Part shown: positions 29,804-40,025 of the stretch, in pieces
Position numbering within the stretch: position 1 is the first letter of the stretch
Layout of the letters: each line of letters opens with the position of its first letter
NCBI RefSeq assembly: GCF_002013465.1
Contig: NZ_MAFC01000008.1
Coordinates: 124,001-188,000, forward strand
Reading direction: 5' to 3'
From: Mycobacterium sp. D16R12
Lineage (GTDB): Bacteria; Actinomycetota; Actinomycetes; Mycobacteriales; Mycobacteriaceae
Length of the DNA: 64,000 nt
Position numbers and translations under genes: made by a program
Notes under the pieces: model-generated
The model's input: only the letters and a program-made list of their open reading frames with translations
Database searches by the model: none
What the model was told of the DNA's origin: nothing

Positions 29804-31306
29804 TCAGCTGAGCTGCGCGGAACCGTCCGCCGCGACTTCGACTGACGCACCGGCGATATCGGTGTCCACGATCTGCGCCGCCGCATCGCGGTCGTCGATC
29901 TTGGCGAACGTGCGTGCTCCGATCGGGGTGCGGACGCTCACGAATGTCTGGAACGGCGATCCGTCTCGCCCATAGTTGACGGTCCAGGCCTCGACGGTTG
30001 CCGTACCCGAATAGCTATCGGCCGCCGCGGTTCTGGGCTCCCGGTCGACGTCGGACTGCACGTCCTGGTAGCTGAACCCGGATGTGGGCGGCTCGGTTCC
30101 GTAGATTCCGAACGCATGCTTGGTCAGGTATCCGCCGTTGGCTGTGATCAGCCCCTTCGCGCCGGGCCGCTCACGTAGCCGCTCGGCCATCGTGGCGATG
30201 GAGTGGGTGACGTAGTTGCACCAGGGACCGCCCGCGAACGTGAGTCCACCGGTGACCGTCAACGGCCGCGCCGGGTCATCGAGCGCCAGTCCCAGCTCGG
30301 CGGCCGCGACCTGCACCGCCGAGGGGAAACACGAATAGATGTCGATCAGGTCCACGTCATCGGTTCCCAGACCGGCGATGTCGAACGCACGCTTGCCCGC
30401 TAGACGGATGGCCGGAGACCGATGCAGCTCGTTGCGTTCGCTGAGCGCGAAGGTGTCGTTGGCCTGGCTGCCGGCAAGCGGAAATATCCAGCGGTCCTTC
30501 GGGATTCGGAGCCGAGTGGCCGTCTCCACCGAGGTGAGCAGCAGCACTGCCCCCTGTTCGACCATGTTGTTGGAGTTCATCAGCTTCGTGTACGGCGAGC
30601 TGATCCACCGATTATCGGGACCGGGTGTGGCGATCTCCTCGGCGGCATACGCATCGTTGGACCAGGCATGCACGTTGTTCACAGCCACCGCGTTGAACCG
30701 CTGCCACAACTGCGAAATCGCGGTCCGATGATCCGCGACGGACACACCGTTGGCGACCCGAATCGCCTGCTCGAACAGCGGGTACACATGGCCCGGAGAG
30801 ATCAGCCCAATGGTGGTCTCGGCGCCGCCCACCTGATCCATGCTCCCACCGAGAATGGTTGGTTCGGCGATGGATTCGTCTTGCGTGGTCCACGTGGGCT
30901 GCACGCCGGTGGCCATCATCTTGTTGCGCGAGCGCCACATCTCCGCCCCACCGATGAGAACCACCTCGGCGTCGCCGGCGAGAATGTCCGCGGCCGCATG
31001 GTTGACCAACAGCTGCGGCGAGTTGCCGCTGGGCCCTGTGTAGAACGTGCGCTTGGGCGCCGAACCCAGTCGTTCACCGAGCAGCGCGCCGGGGTCGCGA
31101 TACTTCCACGAGAAGATGTTCGCCACCGACACCGTATCGATGGCCGTGAGCAGGTCAGCCGCCCCAGCATCCTCGGCCGCCAGCCGGGCCGCTCGCTCCA
31201 TGAGATCGATGGGTTCGGGGATCTCGGAGAACGGACGATCAGCGTCTGTCCGCTGGTTGACCTGTCCGGTACCGACAAGGACCGGCGTGCGAGGGTCGAG
31301 GGCCAT
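29804..31306 (-). CDS. Thiolase-like protein with C-terminal extension (SCP2-thiolase-like, TLP1 type)
   Basis: A 500-residue protein of the thiolase superfamily, resembling mycobacterial acetyl-CoA acetyltransferase-like proteins such as Rv1867. The core has TPVLVGTGQVNQRTD, PSGNSPQLLVNHAAADILAGDAEVVLIGGAEMW, DVDLIDIYSCFPSAVQVAAAELG and a GG.LTFAGGPWCNYV segment. The nucleophilic-cysteine region is not the canonical thiolase CxS, so activity as a true thiolase is uncertain. The last 100 residues (SYSGTATVEAWTVNYGRDG onward) form an extra beta-rich domain. Start MALDPRTPV at 31306. It lies 49 bases downstream of eutC on the same strand and may be read with it. Confidence 0.8.
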   Translation of the reverse strand: MALDPRTPVLVGTGQVNQRTDADRPFSEIPEPIDLMERAARLAAEDAGAADLLTAIDTVSVANIFSWKYRDPGALLGERLGSAPKRTFYTGPSGNSPQLLVNHAAADILAGDAEVVLIGGAEMWRSRNKMMATGVQPTWTTQDESIAEPTILGGSMDQVGGAETTIGLISPGHVYPLFEQAIRVANGVSVADHRTAISQLWQRFNAVAVNNVHAWSNDAYAAEEIATPGPDNRWISSPYTKLMNSNNMVEQGAVLLLTSVETATRLRIPKDRWIFPLAGSQANDTFALSERNELHRSPAIRLAGKRAFDIAGLGTDDVDLIDIYSCFPSAVQVAAAELGLALDDPARPLTVTGGLTFAGGPWCNYVTHSIATMAERLRERPGAKGLITANGGYLTKHAFGIYGTEPPTSGFSYQDVQSDVDREPRTAAADSYSGTATVEAWTVNYGRDGSPFQTFVSVRTPIGARTFAKIDDRDAAAQIVDTDIAGASVEVAADGSAQLS

Positions 31307-31355
31307 TAGCCGATGGTAACCAACCACCCGGTTGGCCCCCCGGAGGGCCATCCCG

Positions 31356-32141
31356 CTACGTGGCTAGCGCGGGCCCAGACCCCTCGATCTGATTACCCGC
31401 GCCCGTCATGTCCTTGAGATCGACGCCGGATCGACCGATCTCTCGCGCCCCCGCCACCAGGGCGGCTACGACCTGTGCCGCCTGGTCGTAGCCCAACCCT
31501 TCGGGCGGATGAATGTTGGACACGCAATTACGTTGTGCATCACTGCATCCGACAACGGGATTGTGCGTGAGGTATATCCCGACACTATCCGCGACCGACA
31601 GGCCCGGGCGCTCCCCGATGAGCACCAGAACCGTGTCGACGCCGAGTGCGGCACCAATGTGATCACCCAGGGCCACCCGCGCCTGTGTCGCGATGACGAG
31701 TGGTGCGATCGAATATCCGCGCAGGCGCTGGTGTAACGCCTGCAACAGCTGTACCCCATGGTCATCGAGGGCTCGCGGCGACAAACCGTCGGCCAGCACA
31801 ATGCCGATATCGGCGGCGGAATCCGCGAACATATCCAGCGCGCCGTCGGCGGGCGCCCGACCCAGGTCCGGGCGGCGCAGATACTCGGATCGATTGCCCG
31901 CCCGGCTGGTCACCAGTAGTGGCGTACCCAGTCCGAGCCCGTCGATCCGGCCTGCCAGGGCACGCGCGTCCAGGGGCGTATGCACCGCGTCCCGGGCGGC
32001 GGCATGTGCGGTCCCGAACTCCAGCACTCGAGTGGTGGGCAGCGCATCACCACTGCGCCCCAACCCGATTCGTGACTGTGTGGATCGGCGTAACGCAGCC
32101 CAGATATCGTGCGCCGCTCCGTTGTTCGCGACGTCACTCAT
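31356..32141 (-). CDS. eutC: Ethanolamine ammonia-lyase small subunit
   Basis: A 261-residue light chain of the adenosylcobalamin-dependent enzyme that converts ethanolamine to acetaldehyde and ammonia. It contains SQSRIGLGRSGDALPTTRVLEF.TAHAAARDAVH, the segment DGLSPRALDDHGVQLLQ, RVALGDHIGA, LIGERPGLSVADSVGIYLTHNP and CVSNIHPPEGLGY, all characteristic of EutC. It overlaps eutB in ATGA. No cobalamin riboswitch or microcompartment shell gene is in the window, so ethanolamine use would be unencapsulated. Confidence 0.95.
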   Translation of the reverse strand: MSDVANNGAAHDIWAALRRSTQSRIGLGRSGDALPTTRVLEFGTAHAAARDAVHTPLDARALAGRIDGLGLGTPLLVTSRAGNRSEYLRRPDLGRAPADGALDMFADSAADIGIVLADGLSPRALDDHGVQLLQALHQRLRGYSIAPLVIATQARVALGDHIGAALGVDTVLVLIGERPGLSVADSVGIYLTHNPVVGCSDAQRNCVSNIHPPEGLGYDQAAQVVAALVAGAREIGRSGVDLKDMTGAGNQIEGSGPALAT

Positions 32142-33541
32142 AACAGCGCCCGCAACGGCGAGTCGTTGACCGCGATTTCACGCAGCCCCCCATCGCGCTC
32201 CAGCATGCCCATGCGCTCGAGCCATTCGTTGAACTCCGGGGCCGGCCGCAAGCCGAAGGTGCGGCGCGCGAACAGCGCGTCGTGGAAGGACAGGCTCTGG
32301 TATCCGAGCATGACGTCATCGGCCCCGGGCACCGCGATGACAAACGCGACCCCCGCGGCCGTCAGCACGGTGAGCAGCACGTCCATGTCATCCGAATCGG
32401 CCTCGGCATGATTGGTGTAGCAGACATCCACCCCCATCGGGAGCCCCAGGAGCTTGCCGCAGAAGTGATCTTCCAGGCCTGCCCTGATGATCTGCTTCCC
32501 GTCGTAAAGGTATTCCGGCCCAATGAATCCCACGACGGTATTGACCAGGAGTGGTTCTACCTCCCGCGCGACCGCATAGGCCCGGGCCTCCAACGTCTGC
32601 TGGTCTACCGCAACGCCGCCCACCCCGAGATGCGCCCCGGCCGAAAGCGCTGACCCCTGGCCCGTCTCCAGGTACATGACATTGTTCCCCACAGTGCCCC
32701 GCGCCAACGAACGCCCGGCCTCATTCGCCTCACGCAGCAGCGCCAGGTTGACCCCAAAGCTCTCGTTAGCGCCTTCGGTACCGGCGATCGATTGGAACAC
32801 CAAGTCCACCGGTAGATTTCGCTCGATGAGCTCCATGGTGGTGGTGACGTGCGCGAGCACGCACGACTGTGTCGGGATATCGAATCTCAATCGGATGTCG
32901 TCGATGAGGCGCAGCAGGTCGGCCGCGGCATGCGGAGAATCGGTCGCCGGGTTGATGCCGATGACGGCGTCGCCGCAACCCAGCAGCAGACCGTCGAGGG
33001 TGGCAGCGGCAATACCACGCGCGTCGTCGGTGGGGTGGTTGGGCTGCAATCGGGTCGCCAACGTGCCCGGCAATCCGATGGTCGTACGAAATGCACTGTG
33101 GTTGCGCACCGCGGCACCGACGGCAATGAGGTCCTGATTGCGCATCAGCTTGCTGACGGCCGCCACCATCTCCGGAGTCAACCCAGGCGAAAGCTCCTTG
33201 AGCGACTGCGCCCCATGGGGTTTGGTGATGGTCTCCAGCAGCCAGTCACGGAAGTCGCCGACGGTCAGATGCGAGATCACCGCGAAGGCCTCCGCGTCGT
33301 GGCTGTCAATGATCAGCCGGGTGACCTCGTCGGTGTCGTACGGGACGATCTCCTCGGACAGGAAGTCCGCGAGCGGTACCTCGGCAAGTACCCAGCGCGC
33401 AGCGGCTCGCTCGGCGTCCGACTGCGCCGCACAGCCCGCGAGCTCGTCACCGGATCGAGGCGGCGAGGCCTTCGCGAGAACTTCGGCGAGCGACCCGAAC
33501 TGGTACGTGACCGGCCCGGCAATGTGGCGAAAGGTACTCAT
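32138..33541 (-). CDS. eutB: Ethanolamine ammonia-lyase large subunit
   Basis: A 467-residue catalytic heavy chain with a TIM-barrel active site. It contains KANEASPPRSGDELAGCAAQS-like N-terminal text, GTLATRLQPNHPTDDARGIAAATLDGLLLGCGDAVIGINPATDS, TQSCVLAHVTTTMELIERNLPVDLVFQSIAGTEGANESFGV (cofactor and substrate region) and MYLETGQGSALSAGAH..GVDQQTLEARAYA. It starts seven bases after the permease stop and overlaps eutC, so permease-eutB-eutC form one operon that follows the mycofactocin genes. Confidence 0.95.
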   Translation of the reverse strand: MSTFRHIAGPVTYQFGSLAEVLAKASPPRSGDELAGCAAQSDAERAAARWVLAEVPLADFLSEEIVPYDTDEVTRLIIDSHDAEAFAVISHLTVGDFRDWLLETITKPHGAQSLKELSPGLTPEMVAAVSKLMRNQDLIAVGAAVRNHSAFRTTIGLPGTLATRLQPNHPTDDARGIAAATLDGLLLGCGDAVIGINPATDSPHAAADLLRLIDDIRLRFDIPTQSCVLAHVTTTMELIERNLPVDLVFQSIAGTEGANESFGVNLALLREANEAGRSLARGTVGNNVMYLETGQGSALSAGAHLGVGGVAVDQQTLEARAYAVAREVEPLLVNTVVGFIGPEYLYDGKQIIRAGLEDHFCGKLLGLPMGVDVCYTNHAEADSDDMDVLLTVLTAAGVAFVIAVPGADDVMLGYQSLSFHDALFARRTFGLRPAPEFNEWLERMGMLERDGGLREIAVNDSPLRALL

Positions 33542-33548
33542 AATGTGC

Positions 33549-35012
33549 CTATTTCAGTTCGTTCTCGGCCTCTGCAAGCGCCGCGAACTCCTCGTCCGGG
33601 GAGTTCGCGACCAACCGGTGACGGCTATACAACCCAAAATACGCCATAAACAGGATGAATACGCCAAACGTGGCAAAAGCCGCAGTGGTATCGACGATGA
33701 ATGTCGCCACCACCGCAGCGCACGCGATCACGAGCGCGAATCCGCTGGTGACGATGCCACCCGGGGTGCGATACGGCCGCTCCATTTCTGGCTCGCGAAT
33801 GCGCAGCACGATATGGCTCACCATCATCAGCACATAGCTCAGCGCCGCGCCGAACACCGCCATGTTGAGCAACATCGCGCCTTTACCGCTGAGCGACAAC
33901 AGGAATCCGATGATTCCCGGCACGATCAGCGCCAGCACGGGTGCCTTACGGCCGTTGGTGACCGACAATCCGGTGGGTAGGTAGCCCGCCCGGGACAATG
34001 CGAAGGTCTGCCGACTGTAGGCATAGACGATCGAGAAGAAGCTGGCGATGAGTCCGGCCAGACCGATGTAATTGACCGCCTTGGCCACCGTGGTGGTTCC
34101 GAGCGCCTCGACCAAGGGATTCCCGGACTGACCCATCGCTTCGGCCCCGCCCGCGCCGGGCACCAGGATCAGCACGGCCGTACCGGTGATGACAAGCACC
34201 AGCATCGCCATCACAATCCCGCGCGGGATGTTCTTGGCGGGATCTCGGGCTTCCTCGGCGGCCAGCGGCACGCCCTCGATCGCCAGGAACAACCAGATCG
34301 CAAACGGCACTGCCGCCCAGATTCCCAGGTATCCGTAGGGCAGGAATGCCGATGCACCCGTTGCCGTTTCATCGACTGGAATGTTGGTGAGGTTTTTTGC
34401 GTCGAATCGGCCGACCGCTCCCACGGCGAAGGTGATGAGGCCGACGAGCGCGATCCCGGTGATGATGAACATCGTCCTGAGCGCCTCACCCGCACCGCTG
34501 AGGTGGATGCCGATGAAGATCGCATACGCCGCCAGATAGATCCACCACCCGTCCTTGAGCCCGAACAGATGCAGTGATTCGACATAACTTCCGATGAAGG
34601 TGGCGATCGCGGCCGGCGCAATCGCGTATTCAATGAGAATCGCTGTCCCCGTGGCGAATCCGCCCCAGGGGCCCATTGCGCGCCGGGCGAAGGTGTACCC
34701 CCCGCCCGCGGTGGGCAATGCCGACGACATCTCCGCCATGCTGAGCACCATCGACAGATACATCGCGGCGATGACGACCGCCGCGATGGCCATCCCGCCG
34801 AACCCGCCCTTGCTCAAGCCGGTGTTCCAGCCCGCGTAGTCTCCGGAAATCACGTAGCTCACGCCGAGCCCCGCCAGCAGCACCCAGCCCGCGGTGCCCG
34901 ATCTCAGCTGCCGCCGGGCGAGGTAGTCCGCACCTTCGAGGTGTGATTGGACGCCGGCATGATCAAGCGGCGCTTCCGCACGTGAACTGACGGCGTCATC
35001 GGGAGTTGACAT
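33549..35012 (-). CDS. Amino acid/polyamine permease, probable ethanolamine transporter
   Basis: A 487-residue APC-superfamily permease with about twelve helices. The N-terminal GVSYVISGDYAGWNTGLSKGGFGGM closely resembles ethanolamine permeases (EutP/Eat type), as does the conserved ALPTAGGGYTFARRAMGPWGGFATG. It sits directly upstream of eutB, supporting ethanolamine as the substrate. The ATG at 35012 begins MSTPDDAVSSRAE; an upstream open frame runs into mftG. The gap to the mftG stop is 61 bases. Confidence 0.88.
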   Translation of the reverse strand: MSTPDDAVSSRAEAPLDHAGVQSHLEGADYLARRQLRSGTAGWVLLAGLGVSYVISGDYAGWNTGLSKGGFGGMAIAAVVIAAMYLSMVLSMAEMSSALPTAGGGYTFARRAMGPWGGFATGTAILIEYAIAPAAIATFIGSYVESLHLFGLKDGWWIYLAAYAIFIGIHLSGAGEALRTMFIITGIALVGLITFAVGAVGRFDAKNLTNIPVDETATGASAFLPYGYLGIWAAVPFAIWLFLAIEGVPLAAEEARDPAKNIPRGIVMAMLVLVITGTAVLILVPGAGGAEAMGQSGNPLVEALGTTTVAKAVNYIGLAGLIASFFSIVYAYSRQTFALSRAGYLPTGLSVTNGRKAPVLALIVPGIIGFLLSLSGKGAMLLNMAVFGAALSYVLMMVSHIVLRIREPEMERPYRTPGGIVTSGFALVIACAAVVATFIVDTTAAFATFGVFILFMAYFGLYSRHRLVANSPDEEFAALAEAENELK

Positions 35013-35073
35013 CGTCCAATTGTGCGACCGATGGCGTGCGCGCGTGCGGTAGACGCCAAGATTCGCGCTCCTG

Positions 35074-36558
35074 TTACGACCACGCAACAAACTGGGCCGC
35101 GCGGTGCCCGATCATCGCGATCGTGGCCGCTGGTCCTCGGCTCGGAATGGTCGGCATGATCGACCCGTCGATGACGAACAGCCCATCGATTCCCCTGACC
35201 CGACAGTACTTGTCGACGACTGCATGCTTGTCCTCGTCATTGCCCATCGGAGCGGTCGCGCACAGATGCTGCGAAGTGGACCACCGCGGACCACCGAACC
35301 GCCTTCCGTACAGCTCGGACACCAGCCGCACTCCGTCGCGCAAGCGATCCATGTCTGACGTCTCGCTGTCATACCGCAAGTCGATGTAGACCGGCGCCGC
35401 GGGATCGGTCGAACGCAGTTCAAGCCGGCCGCGACACCTCGGTGTCATCAATGCGACTCCGATCTGCCGGGCATCCACACCGCTCACCGTCACTCCCGCC
35501 ATGGCCGCGAATCCGGTTGTATAGGGTCGTATCTCGACGCCCATTTGACCATCGGTGTGCAACACGGTGTCCAGAACGGGATAACCCTGCTGCCCCTCGT
35601 CGCCCGTGTCCAGCACCCATTCCGCGTGGTCCATCACCCGGGTACCGACACCGGGCAGATCGACAACGGGCTCGACGCCCACCGCGCGAAGGTCATCCGC
35701 CGGTCCGATCCCGGACAGCAACAACAGCTTGGCGGTCTCAATCGCCCCCGCGCTCAAAATGATTCGATCGGCGGTCAGTGTCCGTACCGAATTCCCCACC
35801 GCCACCTGCACCCCGGTGGCACGCCCGGCGCCGCAGAGCACCCGCAGCACGCGGGTACCGGAGTACACCGCGAGGTTAGGGCGCCAGCCCGCCCCCTCCA
35901 GGTATGCGCGCGCGGGTCCGACCCGCATCCCGCTGTCAATGTTGAGCGGCACCAGTCCCACCCCGACGCCCACCTTGCCATTCAGATCCGCCACCACCGG
36001 ATACCCGCCCTTGACCGCGAGCTCTGTCAATTCTCTTCCGGCGCTGCTCTGTTCGTGCTTTCGCCCGATTGGTATGGGCCCTGACGAACCGTGTAGCGGA
36101 TCGTCACGAAAGTCGCGGTCGGTCTCCATTGCCCGGAAGTGATCGCGAACATCCGCCCAGGCCCATCCCGGCACCGACCATCCGTCAAAATCCGCTGGCC
36201 GACCACGCACGAAATAGCCGCCGTTGATCGCGCCAGAGCCGCCCACCACCGATCCCCGTACCAACTCAGCCTGGTCACCCGTGGACGTCAGCGTCGCCCA
36301 GTAGTAGGTGGCTATCTGGCTGTCCGGCCCTATCGGTAAGCGGTACCCGTCGCGCACGCCTTCCTCGTCCGCGGAGGACGCCGGGCCCGCCTCGACAAGC
36401 ACCACCCGGAACGACGGATCTTCCGAAAGGCGTCCTGCCAGAATCGATCCCGCGCTACCCGCGCCAACGATGAGCGCATCCGCGTGGATCGGCCTGCTCA
36501 GGGCCGTAGTTCCGGTCGGAGCGCACCGAGATCGCGTTCCCGCACGATCCCGGACCAC
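35074..36558 (-). CDS. mftG: Mycofactocin-system GMC oxidoreductase MftG
   Basis: A flavoprotein of the glucose-methanol-choline family; in mycobacteria MftG is linked to reoxidation of reduced mycofactocin. It has the FAD motif [22 protein letters not shown], the GMC block [26 protein letters not shown], and a C-terminal [27 protein letters not shown]. The open frame begins at a GTG at 36558 inside the 3' end of mftF (61-base overlap). No ATG lies near the flavin motif. A CTG at 36501, overlapping the mftF stop, would give a tighter N-terminus, so the start is uncertain. It is the last mft gene before the ethanolamine genes. Confidence 0.9.
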   Translation of the reverse strand: MVRDRAGTRSRCAPTGTTALSRPIHADALIVGAGSAGSILAGRLSEDPSFRVVLVEAGPASSADEEGVRDGYRLPIGPDSQIATYYWATLTSTGDQAELVRGSVVGGSGAINGGYFVRGRPADFDGWSVPGWAWADVRDHFRAMETDRDFRDDPLHGSSGPIPIGRKHEQSSAGRELTELAVKGGYPVVADLNGKVGVGVGLVPLNIDSGMRVGPARAYLEGAGWRPNLAVYSGTRVLRVLCGAGRATGVQVAVGNSVRTLTADRIILSAGAIETAKLLLLSGIGPADDLRAVGVEPVVDLPGVGTRVMDHAEWVLDTGDEGQQGYPVLDTVLHTDGQMGVEIRPYTTGFAAMAGVTVSGVDARQIGVALMTPRCRGRLELRSTDPAAPVYIDLRYDSETSDMDRLRDGVRLVSELYGRRFGGPRWSTSQHLCATAPMGNDEDKHAVVDKYCRVRGIDGLFVIDGSIMPTIPSRGPAATIAMIGHRAAQFVAWS

Positions 36559-37946
36559 AGGCCAATCCCATAGGCGATGTCGTCGAGACGCTTCAGCAGT
36601 ACGTACTCGAGCAGACCGATGCGATCATCGGGAGAGGCCGAATTGTCGTTGCGCTTCATCCAGTCCACCACACCATCGACAATCGCGGCCACTAGAAGCA
36701 CCTGGCGGCTACGCCGCGATAGCGCGGCGGCCACCAGGGCCAACGGCCAGTAATGCCGGCACAGCGCGGACGCGATCTGCAACGCCGCACCGCCCACACC
36801 TTGGGCTGCGACCCGCACGACGTCCCGTGGTGGGGTATCGACTCCCCGGAGTGTCCGCGCGACGCGCCCCGCGGCGAGGGCCGCCATGCCTGCCGCCGCC
36901 AGATAGCCCATCCCCGAACCCACCGCTACCAGAATCCACACCAGTAGCGTCCACCGCGAGATGACCATCGGCGCCACCTTGTCCGGATGACGTATCGACA
37001 GCGGCGCCGCGCTCTTTCCATAGAATGTCTTGCGCGCAAACCATTCTCGAAGGGTCAGCCTGTGGTCATGGGCCACGTGGGACACGGGCTCGTACCGAAG
37101 TCGCGATCCTGCCTCGATGAGCCGCCAGCACAGATCCACATCCTCACCGCACTGCAGCGACTCGTCGAACCCGCCGATCTGGTCGATTGCGGCCCGCCGA
37201 ACCACAATGGCCGCACTGGGGACGTAAGACACGGGGCCGTACGGCACGACCGGCGCCTCCCGAAGGCCGAGATCCAACGAGGACCTCACTGCCTCATACC
37301 GAGCAATCGCGTTGTCGCTCAATACTAATCCCACAATTCGTGGAGCGACTAGACCCACTGCCGGATCGCTGAAGTGCCCCAGCAGCCCCTCCAGCCAACC
37401 GCGCCTGGGCACCACATCCGAATCGAGGAACGCCACGAAGTCCGTGGTCGCCAGCTTCAGTCCGGTGTTGCGGGCCGCCGCCGGCCCCTGACTGTCGGCG
37501 TGCCGCACCACCCGCACATCACAGTGCATGCCCTGCAGTTCGCACTCCACGATCGGAATGGTGGAACCATCGTCGATGACGATCACGCGCATTCCGCGCA
37601 GCGCACGCAGCAGTCGACGTAATCCAAAACCATTGTCACGACATGGAATAACGACAGTCACGTCACGATAGCCCGGCCCACCCGTGGGGCGCGGATGAGC
37701 GACGGTCGCATCCAGCAGTGTCCGGGCGAGCTGGGCGCTGGTCGCATCACGTACCTCAAGCCGTCCGCCGGAAAGCAGTGTCCGCGCGGCAGGCGCCAAT
37801 CGCAGGAGCCGAGTCGGCGACCCACCCAGCAGCGCCGAACCCTCGTCGAGAACGCGCACCCGTCGATCTACCTGAACCGCAAATCCATCGGGTAGCCGTC
37901 CGTGTGGCGCGGACACGCCCTGCACCGCGTCGTCACTCGTCGTCAT
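36498..37946 (-). CDS. mftF: Mycofactocin biosynthesis glycosyltransferase MftF
   Basis: A 482-residue family-2 glycosyltransferase that decorates the mycofactocin core with glucose units. After about 95 N-terminal residues of a PqqD/MftB-like or linker region, the GT-A domain starts at [22 protein letters not shown], with [28 protein letters not shown] (metal-binding DxD) and [19 protein letters not shown]. Two or three membrane helices follow ([20 protein letters not shown] and others). Its ATG overlaps the mftE stop (ATGA), indicating coupling. Confidence 0.94.
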   Translation of the reverse strand: MTTSDDAVQGVSAPHGRLPDGFAVQVDRRVRVLDEGSALLGGSPTRLLRLAPAARTLLSGGRLEVRDATSAQLARTLLDATVAHPRPTGGPGYRDVTVVIPCRDNGFGLRRLLRALRGMRVIVIDDGSTIPIVECELQGMHCDVRVVRHADSQGPAAARNTGLKLATTDFVAFLDSDVVPRRGWLEGLLGHFSDPAVGLVAPRIVGLVLSDNAIARYEAVRSSLDLGLREAPVVPYGPVSYVPSAAIVVRRAAIDQIGGFDESLQCGEDVDLCWRLIEAGSRLRYEPVSHVAHDHRLTLREWFARKTFYGKSAAPLSIRHPDKVAPMVISRWTLLVWILVAVGSGMGYLAAAGMAALAAGRVARTLRGVDTPPRDVVRVAAQGVGGAALQIASALCRHYWPLALVAAALSRRSRQVLLVAAIVDGVVDWMKRNDNSASPDDRIGLLEYVLLKRLDDIAYGIGLWSGIVRERDLGALRPELRP

Positions 37947-38689
37947 ACCAGCCGCCCGTCGGCATCAGGTAACCAGCGACGCACCGCGTCGGCGCATCGT
38001 CGGATCATTGTCGAGAGCATCCGCGCGCCGTCCTGGCTGCTGGCGGTCGTCGGATCTCCGAGCACACCGATCGTGCTCACCGCCGCGACGCCGCCCGCAC
38101 GCATGGGCGCCATCAGCTCGTGCAGCGGTGCCGAGTTTCCGGCGAGCACTTCCTCGCGGCGCACGACGTCCGGTGAAATATGCAGCAGCAGAGACGTTTC
38201 CGCATGTCCAGCGTGAGCGTCACCGCCTTCCACCGCGCACGCCCACCACGCGATATCGCGGCCCTCCGAACGCAGGACCCGCACCGCGGACACCGTCGCC
38301 TCGATGTTGCCGCCGTGGCCGTTCACGAAGACGATGCGTCGGCACCACTGCGTGGCCGACCTGCCGTACTCCACGAGGACCTGGGTCAGCGCCGCAGTAC
38401 CGATCGAGATCGTTCCAGCGAAGGACTGGTGTTCCCCGCTGGACCCGTACGCGATGGCGGGGGCGAGAGCCGTCCGGCCGGTGCCCGGATCGGACGCGAG
38501 TTCCTCGGCCACAGCAGTAGCCACAGCACCGGCAATCCGGGTATCGGTATCCAACGGCAAGTGCGGCCCGTGTTGTTCGGTTGAGCCGAGCGGAGTGAAC
38601 AGCGTGATGGCCTCGTCTGCGAGCTCCGGAGAGATGGCGGTGCTCAAGACAGTCGGAACAGCCACCCGCCGATGGTAGGCCGAATTCAC
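37943..38689 (-). CDS. mftE: Mycofactocin precursor peptidase MftE (creatininase family)
   Basis: A 248-residue metal-dependent amidohydrolase that releases the modified C-terminal dipeptide of MftA after MftC action. Metal ligands lie in [22 protein letters not shown], the central motif [12 protein letters not shown] is characteristic of creatininases, and [20 protein letters not shown] carries further ligands. I chose GTG at 38689 (VNSAYHRRV), matching the N-terminus of the M. tuberculosis protein; a TTG ten codons upstream is also open. A 157-base gap separates it from mftD. Confidence 0.93.
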   Translation of the reverse strand: MNSAYHRRVAVPTVLSTAISPELADEAITLFTPLGSTEQHGPHLPLDTDTRIAGAVATAVAEELASDPGTGRTALAPAIAYGSSGEHQSFAGTISIGTAALTQVLVEYGRSATQWCRRIVFVNGHGGNIEATVSAVRVLRSEGRDIAWWACAVEGGDAHAGHAETSLLLHISPDVVRREEVLAGNSAPLHELMAPMRAGGVAAVSTIGVLGDPTTASSQDGARMLSTMIRRCADAVRRWLPDADGRLV

Positions 38690-38846
38690 TTCAAATGCAT
38701 CCAAAGTTGGCGCACCCAATTGAGGTCTTTACATCCTTGCTGGCCGTCGGCTTAGGTGCTGGGCGCTATTTCGCACCGATTGTCACGCCAGTCCCTGCCG
38801 CCCCATCGACTCTGCCGACACCATGTTCAATTCGCGATGCGCTGAA

Positions 38847-40025
38847 CTAGTGCCGTCCGAGGCCCCGGGCAAAGCCCTCGGGGATGAGAAGATCTTCTGG
38901 GGATAGCTCGTGCACAGACTTCTTACCGAGCCCCATCAGCGCGGAGTCGATGCCGCCACGCATGATGTCCAGGACGTTCTCGACCCCGGCCTGACCCGAG
39001 GCTGCCAGACCCCACAGATACGCCCGGCCGATCATCACCGCGCGCGCGCCGAGAGCCAACGCCTTGACGACATCGCTGCCCCGCCGAATGCCGCCGTCCA
39101 GCAGCACCTCGACATCACCACCGACGGCCGCGGCGATGCCCGGCAACGCACGGATCGAGGCAGGGGTTCCATCGAGATTGTTACCGCCGTGGTTCGACAC
39201 CGAGATTGCCGAAACTCCACAATCCACAGCCCTTTTGGCGTCATCGATACGCATGACGCCCTTGAGCATGAATGGTCCGTCCCATTGCTCGCGCATCCAC
39301 TGCACGTCGTCCCATGTCGGCGCCGGAGTTCCCATCCACTGCCCGTAGGCGTCGAAGAACGGTGGTCCGGCCTCGCCGCGGGCCGCCTGGTTGGGCACCC
39401 GCAGATCCGGAATGTTCATCTTCTTCCCGAACGACCACAGCCAGCCGGGTTTGGTCACCACTTCCGGCGCCAGCCGGATCATCGAGCGCAGGTTCATCTT
39501 CTCGGGTATGGACGGGCTGCCCCAGTCGCGCCCGTGCGAGAAGCTCCAGTCGAGCGTGGCGATAAGACCCACTGCACCAGCATCTTTCGCACGCTGAATG
39601 CGCTGAGCCACATCGTCGCGCCCGCCCAGCCAATAGATCTGGAAATGCGTCTTCGAATTCGCGGCCACCACATCCTCGATGGGCTTGCTCGCAAAAGAGG
39701 ACAACCCCATGGCGGTTCCACGCGCAGCGGCGGCCCGGGCCACCGCCACCTCACCGTCCGGATCGACGGCCTGAACGCCGGTCGGCGATATCATCACCGG
39801 CAAGGAGATCTCTTGCCCCAGAACGGTTGTCGACAGTTCACGGTCTGGCTGAATACCAACGACATGGGGCTCGAATCCGAGCTCTCCGAACGCCTCGACG
39901 TTGTCACTGACGGTCAGGCCCTTTTCACTGGCCGAGATCAGCGAGCTGTAGACGGACTTCGGCAGTCGCTTCTTGGCCCGCTGCTGGGCAATCGCGACCG
40001 TCTCGAACCATGTGTTGCGGGCCAT
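38847..40025 (-). CDS. mftD: Mycofactocin system FMN-dependent dehydrogenase MftD
   Basis: A 392-residue alpha-hydroxy-acid-oxidase-like flavoprotein that converts the MftE product (AHDP) to pre-mycofactocin by oxidative deamination. Family features: LPVMISPTGVQAVDPDGEVAVARAAAARGTAMGLSSFAS (FMN contacts), LKGVMRIDDAKRAVDCGVSAISVSNHGGNNLDG with the catalytic histidine, and DGGIRRGSDVVKALALGARAVMIGRAYLWG. The ATG directly abuts the mftC stop, so it is co-transcribed with mftC. Confidence 0.95.
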   Translation of the reverse strand: MARNTWFETVAIAQQRAKKRLPKSVYSSLISASEKGLTVSDNVEAFGELGFEPHVVGIQPDRELSTTVLGQEISLPVMISPTGVQAVDPDGEVAVARAAAARGTAMGLSSFASKPIEDVVAANSKTHFQIYWLGGRDDVAQRIQRAKDAGAVGLIATLDWSFSHGRDWGSPSIPEKMNLRSMIRLAPEVVTKPGWLWSFGKKMNIPDLRVPNQAARGEAGPPFFDAYGQWMGTPAPTWDDVQWMREQWDGPFMLKGVMRIDDAKRAVDCGVSAISVSNHGGNNLDGTPASIRALPGIAAAVGGDVEVLLDGGIRRGSDVVKALALGARAVMIGRAYLWGLAASGQAGVENVLDIMRGGIDSALMGLGKKSVHELSPEDLLIPEGFARGLGRH

